DNA of 64,000 nt, taken from Leptospirales bacterium. GTDB lineage: Bacteria > Spirochaetota > Leptospiria > Leptospirales > Leptospiraceae. The stretch lies in the NCBI GenBank assembly GCA_013297885.1, contig JAAFIR010000001.1, forward strand, positions 248,001-312,000, in the 5' to 3' direction. This document shows positions 27,269 to 37,766 of this stretch, one piece after another. The translations under genes and the position numbers were made by a program. Each line of letters starts with the position of its first letter. Within the stretch, counting starts at the first letter, position 1. A model generated the notes under the pieces. That model was not told where the DNA came from, did not search any database, and was given only the letters and a program-made list of their open reading frames with translations.

Positions 27269-29223
27269 ATCCTATTTTTAATAAACTTGATTTAGCTAAA
27301 AGGCTAATTTTATTTACTGTTTTTTCTACTTTATTAGTTGCATTAAGTATTTCGTTACCAACTTATTTTTCAGGTAAAAATATCATATATGAAACAACTG
27401 AAAAACAAATTGAAATCATTCGAGAAAGTAAAAAACAAGAATTAGAAGAATACTTTAAGGCAAAAATCAACGATGTAAAAATTTTCAGAAAAGGTTATTT
27501 TGTAACTGAAGGATTTATTGAATTAAGAAATGCTTTTGAAGAATATTGTAAAAATTCTGATATTGATAAATGTATGGATGATTTTAGAAAAATTTATTTA
27601 GCAAATAATAATAAAACTGGTTTTTCCTCTGATACTTCAAATTATACTAAAGTATTAAAAAAAATCTCTCCTTATTTTAGTGCGGTAGTTAAAGAAAAAA
27701 AATATTATGATTTATTCTTAATAGATGCAAAAACTGGTAACATTCTTTTCACAGATGCAAAAGAAGATGATTATATGAGTAATTTATTAACTGGAAAATA
27801 TAAAGACACAAATCTAGGTAAATTATTCAGAAGAATTTTAAGCAATAATGACTCAAATAATGATGTAATTCTTTCAGAATATGAACCTTATGCTGCTTCT
27901 AATTATGAAGTGAATGCTTTTATGGGTTCAAATGTTTATGTTGCTGGAAAAATAGAAGCTGTATTTGTTATCCAATTACCTTTAAATGAAATAAGTCAAA
28001 AAGTAAGAAAACCAATTATACCAAATTTAAACGAAGAATCTTATTTAGTTGGTGCAGACTATTTTTTAAGAACAGATATAGAAGAAAAACCAAAAGAAAG
28101 TTTAATTTTAAAAAAGAAAGCTGAAAATGAAGCTGTAAAAAAAGCACTTTTTGGTGAATCAGGAATTATAGTGCAAAATAGCCCTTTTGACCAAAGAAAA
28201 GTTTTTACATCTTATGCACCTTTAGATTTATTAGGCCAAAAATTTGCAATTATAATTGATTTAGACTTTGACCAAACTTTATCAAGTTATAATTCTTTTC
28301 AAAATAGAACATTGTTCTTAACTCTCACTGTTCTTGGTATTATGATTATTGCAAGTTATATACTTTCAAAATCACTTTCTTCTCCAATTAAAGAGTCAGT
28401 AAATTTACTTTCAACTTCTTTAAGAGAAATTTCTTCTGTGATTGAAAATCATGAAAGAAATGCGAATATGCAATCTGCATCAGTGAATGAAACAACAACA
28501 ACTTTAAATAATATTTCACATTCTTCAAGAATTTCTTCTGAAGAATCTATGGTTGTAACAAATAAAGCCAAGGATGCCGAGGAAATGTCTACAAACGGAC
28601 ATTCTTCTGTTGTAGAAATGTTAAACTCAATTGATCAATTGAAAATTAAAGTTAGTGGTATTGCTGAACAAATCATGAAATTATCCGAAAAAAATTCTCA
28701 AATTAGTAATATTATTAGTTTAGTAAGTGAACTTGCAAATGAAACAAATATGCTAGCGTTAAATGCTGCAGTTGAAGCTGCAAGAGCTGGAGAAAATGGA
28801 AAAGGTTTTGAAGTTGTTGCAGTTGAAATTAGAAAATTAGCTGATGAAAGTAAAAAATCAGCATTTAAAATTCAAGAAATAGTTTTTGAAATTAAAAATC
28901 AAACTGACTCTACAGTAATGGCTACTGAAGAAGGTGTAAAACAAGCCGAACAAAGTTATAAAATGGGTAATAGGCTTTTGGATTCACTCTCAGGAATTAG
29001 TGATTCAGTAAGTGGAGTTTTTGATAGTATTGAAAAAATTTCGCTTAATATAAGACAACAATCAATTTCTATTTCTGAAATTGTAGAAGCAATGAACTCT
29101 ATTAATAGAGGAGCACAAGAAACTGCTTCTGGAACAGCACAAACGAAAGTTGGTGTTGATCAAATCACTGATGCTACAAGAAAATTAAAAGAATTAGTTG
29201 AAGGTAAAGTAGAAATTATCTAA
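27265..29223 (+). CDS. methyl-accepting chemoreceptor
   Basis: A 652-residue transmembrane receptor. TM1 is about residues 13-33, a periplasmic ligand domain about 35-345, TM2 about 350-368. Only a stub of a HAMP-like segment ([15 protein letters not shown]) precedes the signalling coiled coil. The hairpin tip is intact: [20 protein letters not shown] and [20 protein letters not shown]. No CheR-tethering pentapeptide is present at the C terminus. It is the only receptor in the operon and is likely its dedicated input; the ligand is unknown. Confidence 0.93.
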   Translation: MNPIFNKLDLAKRLILFTVFSTLLVALSISLPTYFSGKNIIYETTEKQIEIIRESKKQELEEYFKAKINDVKIFRKGYFVTEGFIELRNAFEEYCKNSDIDKCMDDFRKIYLANNNKTGFSSDTSNYTKVLKKISPYFSAVVKEKKYYDLFLIDAKTGNILFTDAKEDDYMSNLLTGKYKDTNLGKLFRRILSNNDSNNDVILSEYEPYAASNYEVNAFMGSNVYVAGKIEAVFVIQLPLNEISQKVRKPIIPNLNEESYLVGADYFLRTDIEEKPKESLILKKKAENEAVKKALFGESGIIVQNSPFDQRKVFTSYAPLDLLGQKFAIIIDLDFDQTLSSYNSFQNRTLFLTLTVLGIMIIASYILSKSLSSPIKESVNLLSTSLREISSVIENHERNANMQSASVNETTTTLNNISHSSRISSEESMVVTNKAKDAEEMSTNGHSSVVEMLNSIDQLKIKVSGIAEQIMKLSEKNSQISNIISLVSELANETNMLALNAAVEAARAGENGKGFEVVAVEIRKLADESKKSAFKIQEIVFEIKNQTDSTVMATEEGVKQAEQSYKMGNRLLDSLSGISDSVSGVFDSIEKISLNIRQQSISISEIVEAMNSINRGAQETASGTAQTKVGVDQITDATRKLKELVEGKVEII

Positions 29224-31769
29224 TGATAGATGACGAAGAGTTAAGAGAATTATTTCAAATAGAGAGTGATGAACATCTTCAAGTAATTGAAAGTTGTTTA
29301 CTTGAACTTGAAAAAAAACCAAATGATCATGATACTCTGCACTTAATTTTTCGTGAAGCACACTCTATGAAAGGTGCTTCGAGAATGTTAGGATTATCAG
29401 ATATTGAATCAATCTCTCATATCTTCGAAGAATCACTAGGAAAAGCTGGGCGTGGTGAATTTACATTAACTAGTTCACATATCGATATTTTTTATGAAGG
29501 TCTAGATGCAATTCGTAAACTTGTTCATGAAGCTGTAACTGATGAAAAAGTAGAATTAGATATTGTAAATTTATTAGAAAGACTATTACATCCTGATAAA
29601 GGAGTTACAAATTCACCAAAAAAACCAAGAGAAAGTAATTTAGAATTATCAGAAATTCATAAATTAAAACTTGTTCCTGAATCAATGAATACTGTTATAA
29701 TAGAAGATCATTCAAAAAACTTAAATATTCATGAATCTTCAAATTCTTTATCAGAAATAAAAGAATTTAAAGAGCAAGAAATTCCAGAAAATCCAATTGA
29801 TATAGTTGAAGATAAGAAGGAACAAATTCTTGAAAAACCAAACAGTTTTGAAATAGAAAAACTTCAAAACTTACAAAAAGAAAATGATTCTAATGAACAA
29901 ACTACTAAAATTGAAAAAGAATCAAATATAGATATTGAAAAGATTATTCAAAGCAAAAAAAAATCTATTGTTAGTTTTGTAAAAACTGATATTGATGAAT
30001 CAAAAAAACCTGCCTCTACAACTGAACAAAAAAAACAAGACACAATGCGTGTTGAACCGGCAAAATTAGATGCTTTAATGACTCAAGCAGGTGAATTAAT
30101 TGTTACAAAAAATAGAATTTCAAATAGATTAAAAGATGTAAGTTTAATTGAAGAATCATTTTCTGAAATTTCAAATATTTTCCAAGAAACTAGAAAAATG
30201 TTTCAAATATTAAATAGCGAAAATAAAACTAGTTCAGTAAATAATTTAATTCAAAATTTTGAAAAGCAAAATTTAAAATTTGAAGAAACTGTAATTAAAT
30301 TAGATAATCTTAAAAAAACGATATCACATGATATAACAAGACTTAGTGCAACTTCTGTTAAAATTGAAAGAAGTATTTTTAGCATGAGAATGCTTCCATT
30401 AAATTCAGTTTTCAACTTATTTCATAGAAGTATAAGAGATTTAAGTAAAGAGACAGATAAAAAAGTTAATCTCGATATAATTGGTGGTGAAACTACAATT
30501 GATAAACAGATTTTAGAAGAAATGAAAGATCCATTAATGCATGTTCTAAGAAATGCTGTTGATCATGGAATTGAAACCAAAGAAGAAAGGTTAATTTCAG
30601 GAAAAGAAGAAATAGCAACTTTGACATTATTTGGTAGAGCTCAATCTGATTCTATTATTATTGAAATTATTGATGATGGTAAAGGAATCAATCCTGAAAC
30701 AATAAAACAAAAAGCAATTGAAAAATCTTTATATACAAAAGAAGAATTAAACTTAATGGATGAAAAAACAATTTTAAATATTATTTTTCATCATGGCTTT
30801 TCAACAAGAACTGATGTATCTAGTCTTTCTGGAAGAGGAGTCGGTATGGATGTTGTAAAAAATTTTGTTGAAAAATTTAAAGGTGATATCGAAACAATTT
30901 CAGTTCTTGGTAAAGGAACAACTTTTAGGATCAGACTACCACTAAAATTTTCGACTACAAATATATTAATTTTTAAAGTTAATAATCAAAAATTTGGCAT
31001 CCCAACTGAAAATGTAATTTTAACAAAAACAATTAGACAAAAAGATATTTTTGAGTTGGAAGGCAAATCTACAATTATAATTGAGAATGAACCATATTAT
31101 CTTTTTCCCTTAGAACCTTATCTTGAAATGAATTGGTATAAGAACGAAAAAAAAATTAATTCTTCACCTAGTATATTATTAAAATCTAATAATGTAAAAA
31201 TTGCACTTCTAGTTGATGAGTTAATTGAAAAAAATGAAGTAATTGTTAAAGCCTTCGAAGGTATTTTAAAAAGAGTTAGAAATGTTTCTGGAATGACAAT
31301 TCTAGATTCAGGAGAAATTTGTATTGTATTAAATCCCAAAGATTTAATAGAATCAATTCTGAAATTTAAGCGAAATGTAGTATTTGAAGAAAACTCCAAA
31401 ACAGAAGAAAAAAAGAAAATTTTAGTTATAGATGATTCATTAACAACAAGAGTTCAACTAAAACGAATCATTGAATCAGAAGGTTTTCAAGTTGAACTTG
31501 GAGTAGATGGTGAAGATGGTTGGGAAAAGTTGAAAAAAGATAAATTTAGTTTTGTATTAACAGATTTAGAAATGCCTCGACTTACTGGAATAGAATTAAC
31601 TAAAAGAATTAAAGATTCAAAATACAAAGAAACACCGGTAGTATTATTAACTTCGCTTGGTAGTGAAGCACAAATTCAACATGGATTAGAAATAGGGGCA
31701 GATGCTTATCTAATTAAAAGTAAATTTGATAGAAATGATTTGATAAGCACAATAAAAAGGTTTATATGA
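29223..31769 (+). CDS. cheA: CheA histidine kinase fused to a receiver
   Basis: An 848-residue hybrid kinase. The Hpt/P1 domain carries phospho-His47 (EAHSMKG). A long acidic, low-complexity linker (about 135-275) lacks an obvious P2 domain. The dimerisation and ATPase domains follow (MRVEPAKLDALMTQAGELI, HVLRNAVDHGIE, GRGVGMDVVKNFV), then a CheW-like P5. The C-terminal receiver starts near 732, with acceptor Asp about 781 (VLTDLEMPRLTG). The fused receiver may act as a phosphate sink or relay. There is no separate CheY gene here. It overlaps the MCP stop by one base. Confidence 0.95.
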   Translation: MIDDEELRELFQIESDEHLQVIESCLLELEKKPNDHDTLHLIFREAHSMKGASRMLGLSDIESISHIFEESLGKAGRGEFTLTSSHIDIFYEGLDAIRKLVHEAVTDEKVELDIVNLLERLLHPDKGVTNSPKKPRESNLELSEIHKLKLVPESMNTVIIEDHSKNLNIHESSNSLSEIKEFKEQEIPENPIDIVEDKKEQILEKPNSFEIEKLQNLQKENDSNEQTTKIEKESNIDIEKIIQSKKKSIVSFVKTDIDESKKPASTTEQKKQDTMRVEPAKLDALMTQAGELIVTKNRISNRLKDVSLIEESFSEISNIFQETRKMFQILNSENKTSSVNNLIQNFEKQNLKFEETVIKLDNLKKTISHDITRLSATSVKIERSIFSMRMLPLNSVFNLFHRSIRDLSKETDKKVNLDIIGGETTIDKQILEEMKDPLMHVLRNAVDHGIETKEERLISGKEEIATLTLFGRAQSDSIIIEIIDDGKGINPETIKQKAIEKSLYTKEELNLMDEKTILNIIFHHGFSTRTDVSSLSGRGVGMDVVKNFVEKFKGDIETISVLGKGTTFRIRLPLKFSTTNILIFKVNNQKFGIPTENVILTKTIRQKDIFELEGKSTIIIENEPYYLFPLEPYLEMNWYKNEKKINSSPSILLKSNNVKIALLVDELIEKNEVIVKAFEGILKRVRNVSGMTILDSGEICIVLNPKDLIESILKFKRNVVFEENSKTEEKKKILVIDDSLTTRVQLKRIIESEGFQVELGVDGEDGWEKLKKDKFSFVLTDLEMPRLTGIELTKRIKDSKYKETPVVLLTSLGSEAQIQHGLEIGADAYLIKSKFDRNDLISTIKRFI

Positions 31770-32800
31770 GTGATAAAATAAAAGTTATCCTAGTCGAAGA
31801 TTCAGCAATCGTTCAATTGATTCTAAAAAGAATATTAGAAAAATCAAACGAGATTGAAATTTTAGGTATAGCTAATAACGGTAAAGAAGGTTTGGAGTTA
31901 GTAAAAAAATTAAATCCTGATGTTGTATGTACTGATTTAATAATGCCAATTATGGATGGTTTAGAATTCACTAAACAATTGATGGCAATTTTACCAAAAC
32001 CGATTTTAGTTATTTCAGCTTCTCTTCAAGGAAAAGATGAAACAAATGTTTTTTCACTTTTACAGGCTGGAGCTGTTGATGTATTTCCCAAACCTCTTGG
32101 AGGAGAGGAAAAAGATTATGAATTAATTGGAAAAAGATTAGTTTCAAAAATTAAAATTTTAAAATCTGTTCCTGTTTATAAAAAAAATAATAAAGATGTT
32201 TCTCAAACTAGTTCTTATGAAGCAATTTCATTTAGTAGATCAAAAATTGAATATTTATTAATTGGAGCATCTACTGGTGGACCAAAAGCAATTCAAACAA
32301 TACTTTCTTCTTTTGGAAAAGATTTTCCAATTCCAATTATTTGTGTTCAACATATTTCAGATGGTTTTATTGATTCAATGGTGAGCTGGCTTAGTGCGAA
32401 TATTAAATTAAAAGTTAAAATTATGCAAGAAGGTGAGAAAGCAGAAAAGGGGACAGTTTATTTTCCGCAAAATATGAAACATTTGAGTATTAATAAGGAT
32501 GGTACTTTAAGAATTTCTAAAGAAATTTCTTCTAACGGTCATACTCCATCTGTTAATGTAACTTTTAAATCATTTGCACAGTATTTTGGTTCGAAGACAA
32601 TTTCTGTTCTCTTGACAGGAATGGGAGATGACGGAGCAAGTGGGATGTTATCACTAAAACATTTAGGTGGGCGGACTATTGCTGAGGACCATACAACTGC
32701 TGTTGTATATGGAATGCCTAAAGTAGCTAATGAGATTGGTGCAGCTGAATTCACTTTACCATTAGATAAAATAAGTCAAAAAATTTTTTCTTTAATTTAA
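31766..32800 (+). CDS. cheB: CheB receptor methylesterase
   Basis: Removes methyl groups from the receptor under kinase control. The receiver domain (1-125) has Asp57 (CTDLIMPIMDG). The esterase domain (about 160-344) has the catalytic triad Ser169 (IGASTGG), His196 (CVQHIS) and Asp288 (LTGMGDDGASG). It overlaps cheA by an ATGA junction and completes the adaptation pair with cheR. The length of 344 residues is standard. Confidence 0.95.
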   Translation: MSDKIKVILVEDSAIVQLILKRILEKSNEIEILGIANNGKEGLELVKKLNPDVVCTDLIMPIMDGLEFTKQLMAILPKPILVISASLQGKDETNVFSLLQAGAVDVFPKPLGGEEKDYELIGKRLVSKIKILKSVPVYKKNNKDVSQTSSYEAISFSRSKIEYLLIGASTGGPKAIQTILSSFGKDFPIPIICVQHISDGFIDSMVSWLSANIKLKVKIMQEGEKAEKGTVYFPQNMKHLSINKDGTLRISKEISSNGHTPSVNVTFKSFAQYFGSKTISVLLTGMGDDGASGMLSLKHLGGRTIAEDHTTAVVYGMPKVANEIGAAEFTLPLDKISQKIFSLI

Positions 32801-32801
32801 A

Positions 32802-34007
32802 ATGAATAATACAATTGTTTTTGCTGAAGATTCTGCGGTTCAAGGTGTAGTATTAAAAAGAATTTTAACTGAAGAGAATTATAAGGTTTTTTGGGGAAAA
32901 AATGGAAAAGAGGCATTTAAGCTAATTGAAAAAGAACGACCTGATATAGTTATTACTGATGTTGAAATGCCTGATATGAATGGTTTTGAATTGTGTAGAA
33001 TAATAAAAAGTAGAGATGATCTAAAAGATATCCCTGTAATAATTTGTTCTTCTTTATCTAGGCCTGAAGATATTATGACTGGTATCGAAGTTGGTGCAGA
33101 TGGGTATGTAACTAAACCATACGATAAAAAATTTTTAATGTATAGGATTAAAGCATTATTAGAAAATCCACTTTCAAGTAATGAAGAAATACTACCAATT
33201 AAAATTAACTATTCAGGAAAAGAGTTCGTAATCTTATCTGATAGGCTTCATATCTTAAATATGTTACTTTCTACTTATGAAAATTCGCTAAAACAATACA
33301 ATGAATTAGTAACAGCTCAAATTGAACTTAAAAAATTAAATAAATCACTTGATTTAAGTAAAAAAGAAACAGAAGAATTACTTCTAAATATTCTTCCAAA
33401 AAAAATAGCTGGTGAATTAAAAGAAACGGGTGTAACTAAGCCAATTTTTTATGAACAAGCAAGTATTTTGTTTACAGATTTTAAAGGTTTTACTAAAATA
33501 TCTGAACTGTTAACTACAAATGAGTTAATTGAATCATTAGATAAATTTTTTAGGTATTTTGATTCAATATTACAAATTTATAAAATTGAAAAAATTAAAA
33601 CCATCGGTGATGCCTATATGTGTGTTTCTGGTATTCCCGAGGAAGATCCCTTTCATGCAATTAATTTAGTAAAAGCGGCATTAGAAATAGCTGATTATAT
33701 GCAAGTAGTAAATCTATATAATGAGGGAACAAATGTTCCTAAATGGGAAATACGAATAGGTATCCATTCAGGTCCTTTAGTTGCTGGTGTTGTTGGTTCA
33801 AAAAAATTCTGTTATGATGTTTGGGGAGATTCAGTAAATGTTGCAAGTAGAATGGAATCATCCGGTGAACCAGGAAGAGTTAATATCTCAGGAGCTACCT
33901 ATGAAATTATTAAAGATTACTTTGATTGTGACTACAGAGGAAAGATCAAAGCTAAGAACAAAGGTGAAATTGATATGTATTTTGTAAATTCAATTAAGAG
34001 AGCTTAG
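32802..34007 (+). CDS. receiver-linked adenylate cyclase
   Basis: Likely the output of the chemosensory operon. The receiver domain (1-120) has acceptor Asp53 (ITDVEMPDMNG). A coiled-coil linker (about 160-200) leads to a class III cyclase domain (about 215-395). Metal-binding D226 (FTDFKGF) and D270 (IGDAYM), ATP-selecting K264 (EKIKTIG) and D339 (YDVWGDSVN), and R350 (ASRMESSG) are all present, matching adenylate rather than guanylate cyclase. There is only one base between it and cheB. CheA phosphotransfer to Asp53 controlling cAMP synthesis is the natural inference. Confidence 0.92.
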   Translation: MNNTIVFAEDSAVQGVVLKRILTEENYKVFWGKNGKEAFKLIEKERPDIVITDVEMPDMNGFELCRIIKSRDDLKDIPVIICSSLSRPEDIMTGIEVGADGYVTKPYDKKFLMYRIKALLENPLSSNEEILPIKINYSGKEFVILSDRLHILNMLLSTYENSLKQYNELVTAQIELKKLNKSLDLSKKETEELLLNILPKKIAGELKETGVTKPIFYEQASILFTDFKGFTKISELLTTNELIESLDKFFRYFDSILQIYKIEKIKTIGDAYMCVSGIPEEDPFHAINLVKAALEIADYMQVVNLYNEGTNVPKWEIRIGIHSGPLVAGVVGSKKFCYDVWGDSVNVASRMESSGEPGRVNISGATYEIIKDYFDCDYRGKIKAKNKGEIDMYFVNSIKRA

Positions 34008-34734
34008 AGTTATCTTCTTTAAAATATTTTTCTATCAAGTTATGTATTAAATAAATTGCAGGTGTTAGTAAAATAGCAATTATCAATTTGTAAAAAAAAT
34101 TTGTTAAAGATATATTTGTTAAACTAGAAATATTTGTATAATGAAAAAAAGGTAAACCGAATATTTCACTTGATTCATATTTTCCAAATGCAATAAAAAT
34201 GACCACAAATGAATCAATTAATTGAGAAATAATTGTGGATCCAGTTGCTCTAAGCCAAACCATCTTTCCTTTTGTTTTTTCTCGTATAAAATGAAATACT
34301 TGGATATCAATTAATTGACCAATTAAATAAGCTGTTATAGAACCAAGTATCACTAGTCCTGCACTAGCAAAAACTTTTTCAAAGGATATATCATCTACTG
34401 GTGAAATTTCATTTGCTGGAATTCTTAGATCAATAAAAATAATCACATAGGCAATTGCGACCATAAACATTCCAAGTAAAGTTGTAAATCTTACCATTTT
34501 TTTTCCATAAAATTCATTTAACACATCAGTAATTAAAAAAGTCATTGGAAATGGAATTACTCCCATCGTCATAATAAACTTAGTTGGTAATAAAGTGGAG
34601 ATTCCAATTAATGTAAAAAGATTTGTCAAATCTAAAGTAATTAATTTAAAACCTGTTAGTTCTGCGAGTAACAAAAAAGTTAAGAATAAGGCGTTTAAAA
34701 TTATATATAATTTTGTTTTTTTATCTAAAATCAT
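33994..34734 (-). CDS. yhhQ: queuosine precursor transporter (YhhQ/VUT family)
   Basis: A 246-residue membrane protein with about six helices. The conserved stretches PTKFIMTMGVIPFPMTFLITDVLNEFYGKK, shortened here to its hallmarks MGVIPFPMTF and TDVLNEFYGKK, and SQLIDSFVVIFIAF are typical of the vitamin-uptake-like YhhQ family that imports 7-cyano- or 7-aminomethyl-deazaguanine. It is the last gene of the lysA operon (4-bp overlap with the gene before) and is convergent with the cyclase gene (14-bp overlap). Confidence 0.88.
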   Translation of the reverse strand: MILDKKTKLYIILNALFLTFLLLAELTGFKLITLDLTNLFTLIGISTLLPTKFIMTMGVIPFPMTFLITDVLNEFYGKKMVRFTTLLGMFMVAIAYVIIFIDLRIPANEISPVDDISFEKVFASAGLVILGSITAYLIGQLIDIQVFHFIREKTKGKMVWLRATGSTIISQLIDSFVVIFIAFGKYESSEIFGLPFFHYTNISSLTNISLTNFFYKLIIAILLTPAIYLIHNLIEKYFKEDNSKLS

Positions 34735-36692
34735 TCAATACCGTTTACTTTAATATTTAGGTGTGGATTTTTCAAACCTTTTTCTGAAATTTTTAAAGGA
34801 ATTTTTAAAGAAAATTTTTTTATTAAAATTTCTGCATCTTTTTTTACTTCTTTATAAAATAGTATCTGATTTACAAAAACTTCAGCTTTAGAAGGATTAA
34901 GTTTTAAACTTAGAATTCTATTTGGAGTAAACTTTTTTGAAATTAAAGAATTTTGATTTAAAATTTTTATATTTCCATCTTTAGAAAAAGAATAAAAATA
35001 ATAAGGTGCATTATCTAAAAATGAAAATCCTGATTCTATTTCAAATTTGAGATTAATTTCAGTGGAAGTTTTATCAATTTCAATTTCCTGAACTGATATA
35101 ATTTCTTCAAAAGTTTCATTTTTATTTTTAGATAAATGAATTAATTTTTCAGATAATTTAAAATCAAAATTATTTAAAGTAAATTTGTTTAAGTCTAAAA
35201 TTTTTATTTGGTGATTAAATTTATCAGTAATATAAGCCAAATTTTTATGAATAAAAATGGAACTTGGATAAAAAAATTCAGAATTTGTAAAATCTGAATT
35301 TATATTTCCTACTTTTCCAGAACCAGCAAGTGTAGTTAACTCTTTTGTATTAATATCATATATTTTAAATTTATTATTTAAAGAATCTGCAAAGTAAATT
35401 TTAAAATTTTGGTAATGTAAAAAATTTGGATATTGAATTTTAGAGTTTTCAATTTTTCCATCTGTATCACCAAATTCCATTATTCCTGATCCAATCAAAG
35501 TTTTTACAAGACCATTTTTTTCTAGATCAATTTTTCTAATTCCTGAAGAATTTGCTTCAGAAGTATATAATTTTAAATTATCATGGGTAAGTCCATAAGG
35601 CATAGAAAAAGTCGCTTCTAGGTGATTTCCGTCTTGATTATTTTCTCTTCCAGAACCAGAAAATTTTTCAGTCTCTAAACTAATCAAATCCAAGACCCAA
35701 ATTTGATTTGCTGAAGATTCACTAAAATACAATTTATCTTTTAAAACAACAATATCTATTGGAGAAATTAAAGAAATATCTCTACCTTTTCCTTCTACAA
35801 TCAGACCTTCAGCAGGTTTACCAGATCCTAAAATTGTAACAACTTTTTTTGAATTAAAATCAATTTTTCTGATTGAATGATTCGAAGTATCTGCAACATA
35901 CAAATAATTATCTTTTAAATAAATTCCGTTGGGAGAATTAAACTTTGCTTCTGTAAATATTCCATCTTCAAAACCTTCAATCCCACCTACTACATCCAAA
36001 ATTTCTCTACTATCAATATCAATTCTTAAAATTCTATGATGATTAGTGTCTGAAATATAAATTTCATTTCCTTTTGGATTTAAAATTAATTTTGAAGGAT
36101 AAGATAATAATCGATCAGGAAGTTTATCTTTTTCTAAACCAAGTTTAATTTCTTTTTTTTCATCAATTTGAAAATACTTTTTTTGATTTAAAATTGATTC
36201 CTCAATTGAAGGAAATACTTTTTCTCCTGAAATTTTACCTATAATTTTTCCTTTTGGGGTAATTAAAATAAAACTAGGCCAAGAATTAATTTGATAATTA
36301 GACCAAGTTTCTAAATTTATATCATTAGCAATCGGGAATAAGATATTTTTTGAAATAACTTCTTGTCTTAAATATTCAATATTTTTTTCGTTTGAAAATT
36401 TTGGAGAATGAATTCCTAAAACAATTAATTCTTTTTGGTATTTTTTTTGTAATTCGTTTAATTTTTTTAGAACTTGAATAGAGTTGATATTTGTACAACG
36501 GATAAAAGATAATAAAATAATTTTACCTTTTAAATTTTCTAATTTAATTTTTTCTTTAGTGTTTAACCATAACAAATCTTCTTTTAACTCGATTAAATTT
36601 GGTCCTTCTTCTAAAGTATTTGCCGTTAAACCTGAAAAATATTTTGTATTTTTACAAAAAAATAAACTAAAAATTAAAATTAAAACTTTCAA
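34731..36692 (-). CDS. lipoprotein with thioredoxin-like and NHL-repeat domains
   Basis: A 653-residue exported protein with a probable lipobox (IFSLFFCKN). Residues about 40-165 form a thioredoxin/AhpC-like fold (GKIILLSFIRCTN, SWPSFILITPKGKIIG) but with CTN in place of the CxxC pair, so disulfide exchange is unlikely. From about 200 to 500 come NHL beta-propeller repeats (NEIYISDTNHHRILRIDI, NYLYVADTSNHSIRKID, LAYITDKFNHQIKILDL). The layout resembles NHLRC2-type proteins. A C-terminal beta domain follows. It overlaps both neighbours by 4 bp. Confidence 0.8.
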   Translation of the reverse strand: MKVLILIFSLFFCKNTKYFSGLTANTLEEGPNLIELKEDLLWLNTKEKIKLENLKGKIILLSFIRCTNINSIQVLKKLNELQKKYQKELIVLGIHSPKFSNEKNIEYLRQEVISKNILFPIANDINLETWSNYQINSWPSFILITPKGKIIGKISGEKVFPSIEESILNQKKYFQIDEKKEIKLGLEKDKLPDRLLSYPSKLILNPKGNEIYISDTNHHRILRIDIDSREILDVVGGIEGFEDGIFTEAKFNSPNGIYLKDNYLYVADTSNHSIRKIDFNSKKVVTILGSGKPAEGLIVEGKGRDISLISPIDIVVLKDKLYFSESSANQIWVLDLISLETEKFSGSGRENNQDGNHLEATFSMPYGLTHDNLKLYTSEANSSGIRKIDLEKNGLVKTLIGSGIMEFGDTDGKIENSKIQYPNFLHYQNFKIYFADSLNNKFKIYDINTKELTTLAGSGKVGNINSDFTNSEFFYPSSIFIHKNLAYITDKFNHQIKILDLNKFTLNNFDFKLSEKLIHLSKNKNETFEEIISVQEIEIDKTSTEINLKFEIESGFSFLDNAPYYFYSFSKDGNIKILNQNSLISKKFTPNRILSLKLNPSKAEVFVNQILFYKEVKKDAEILIKKFSLKIPLKISEKGLKNPHLNIKVNGIE

Positions 36693-36979
36693 ACAATTTT
36701 CTCCATAAATTCTAAACTAGTATCAATTAGTTTAATTATTTCAGTAATTTTTTTTTGCTCTTTTTTAAATTGGATGATTTCAAGGGATAGTTTTTCTAAG
36801 GAATTTAAAACTTTTTTATAATCATTACCCGTTTCTTCAATTTTACTCTCTAAAACTTTTTGGTAAAGATCTGAAAGTTCAGTATATTTTACTGTTAAAT
36901 CTTTTCTTTCTTTACCTTTTGATTCTTTAATTATTTTTTCTAGCTTTTCTAAACTAGTTTGAAAATCAATTAGTTCCAT
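36689..36979 (-). CDS. small coiled-coil protein
   Basis: A 96-residue, almost entirely helical and charged protein (FQTSLEKLEKIIKESKGKER, LEKLSLEIIQFKKEQKKI). There is no signal peptide or recognised domain. The length and heptads suggest a cytoplasmic coiled coil. It overlaps the preceding lipoprotein gene by 14 bp and the NHL gene by 4 bp, so it is real and co-translated, but its role is unknown. Confidence 0.6.
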   Translation of the reverse strand: MELIDFQTSLEKLEKIIKESKGKERKDLTVKYTELSDLYQKVLESKIEETGNDYKKVLNSLEKLSLEIIQFKKEQKKITEIIKLIDTSLEFMEKIV

Positions 36980-37766
36980 AAATTTTTCTCAATTCTTTTA
37001 ATTCTAAAATAATAGAATTCAAATCTTCTAATGATTTAATTTCTGTATTTTCTAATGATTTTGCTAAATTCTCATTTATAATTAAAAAAAATCTTAGGGC
37101 TTCAGAAATTTTTTTTAAATTTTTTTCATTTCGATTTAAACTATCTTTAATAAATAAATAATCTTCAATTAATTTTTCTTTTTTTTCTTTGGATAAATTT
37201 GATTCATAAAATTTTGTTTCTAACAAAACTCTATTTTTTTTACAAGTATTTTTAAAACTTAACAGAAGGAGTCCTTTTTCAGGATTAAAATCTTTATCTA
37301 TTAAATTCACAAAATCTTTAAAAATGGGAACTGAAGATTGGATAACATCTTTTAAAAGTTCTTTTTTTTTATTAAAAAAATAATATTCTGAAATTTTTTT
37401 GGATATTTTAAATTTATTTCCAGTTACTTGTTTAAAACTTTGGCTATTTAAAAAAAATTCTTCTTCATTATCTTCTAAAATTGAATTAATTAAAATTGTA
37501 TATTTTTTTAAGGAAGAAAATAATTTTAATCTTTCCTCCAAAGTTGAATGTTTAAAATTTCCAGTAAGTTCAATCTCATCTAAATTTTTAAATTCAACTA
37601 AATTCATTTTATTTATTTTAATTGTAGAGTTTAGCATAAAAATTAATTCATCTTCTAAACTATCAGCTAAATAATTTGAATTAACGGAAAATTTTTTTAA
37701 TAAATATTTTTGTTCTGAATTAAACCCACAATTAAATAAAAATAAAACTAGAAATAAAAATCTCAT
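36966..37766 (-). CDS. lipoprotein of unknown function
   Basis: A 266-residue protein with a short lipoprotein signal (MRFLFLVLFLFNCGF, lipobox Cys14). The mature part is helical and highly charged, with no family I recognise. It is second in the lysA operon, starting in an ATGA overlap with lysA and overlapping the coiled-coil gene by 14 bp. Confidence 0.65.
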   Translation of the reverse strand: MRFLFLVLFLFNCGFNSEQKYLLKKFSVNSNYLADSLEDELIFMLNSTIKINKMNLVEFKNLDEIELTGNFKHSTLEERLKLFSSLKKYTILINSILEDNEEEFFLNSQSFKQVTGNKFKISKKISEYYFFNKKKELLKDVIQSSVPIFKDFVNLIDKDFNPEKGLLLLSFKNTCKKNRVLLETKFYESNLSKEKKEKLIEDYLFIKDSLNRNEKNLKKISEALRFFLIINENLAKSLENTEIKSLEDLNSIILELKELRKIYGTN

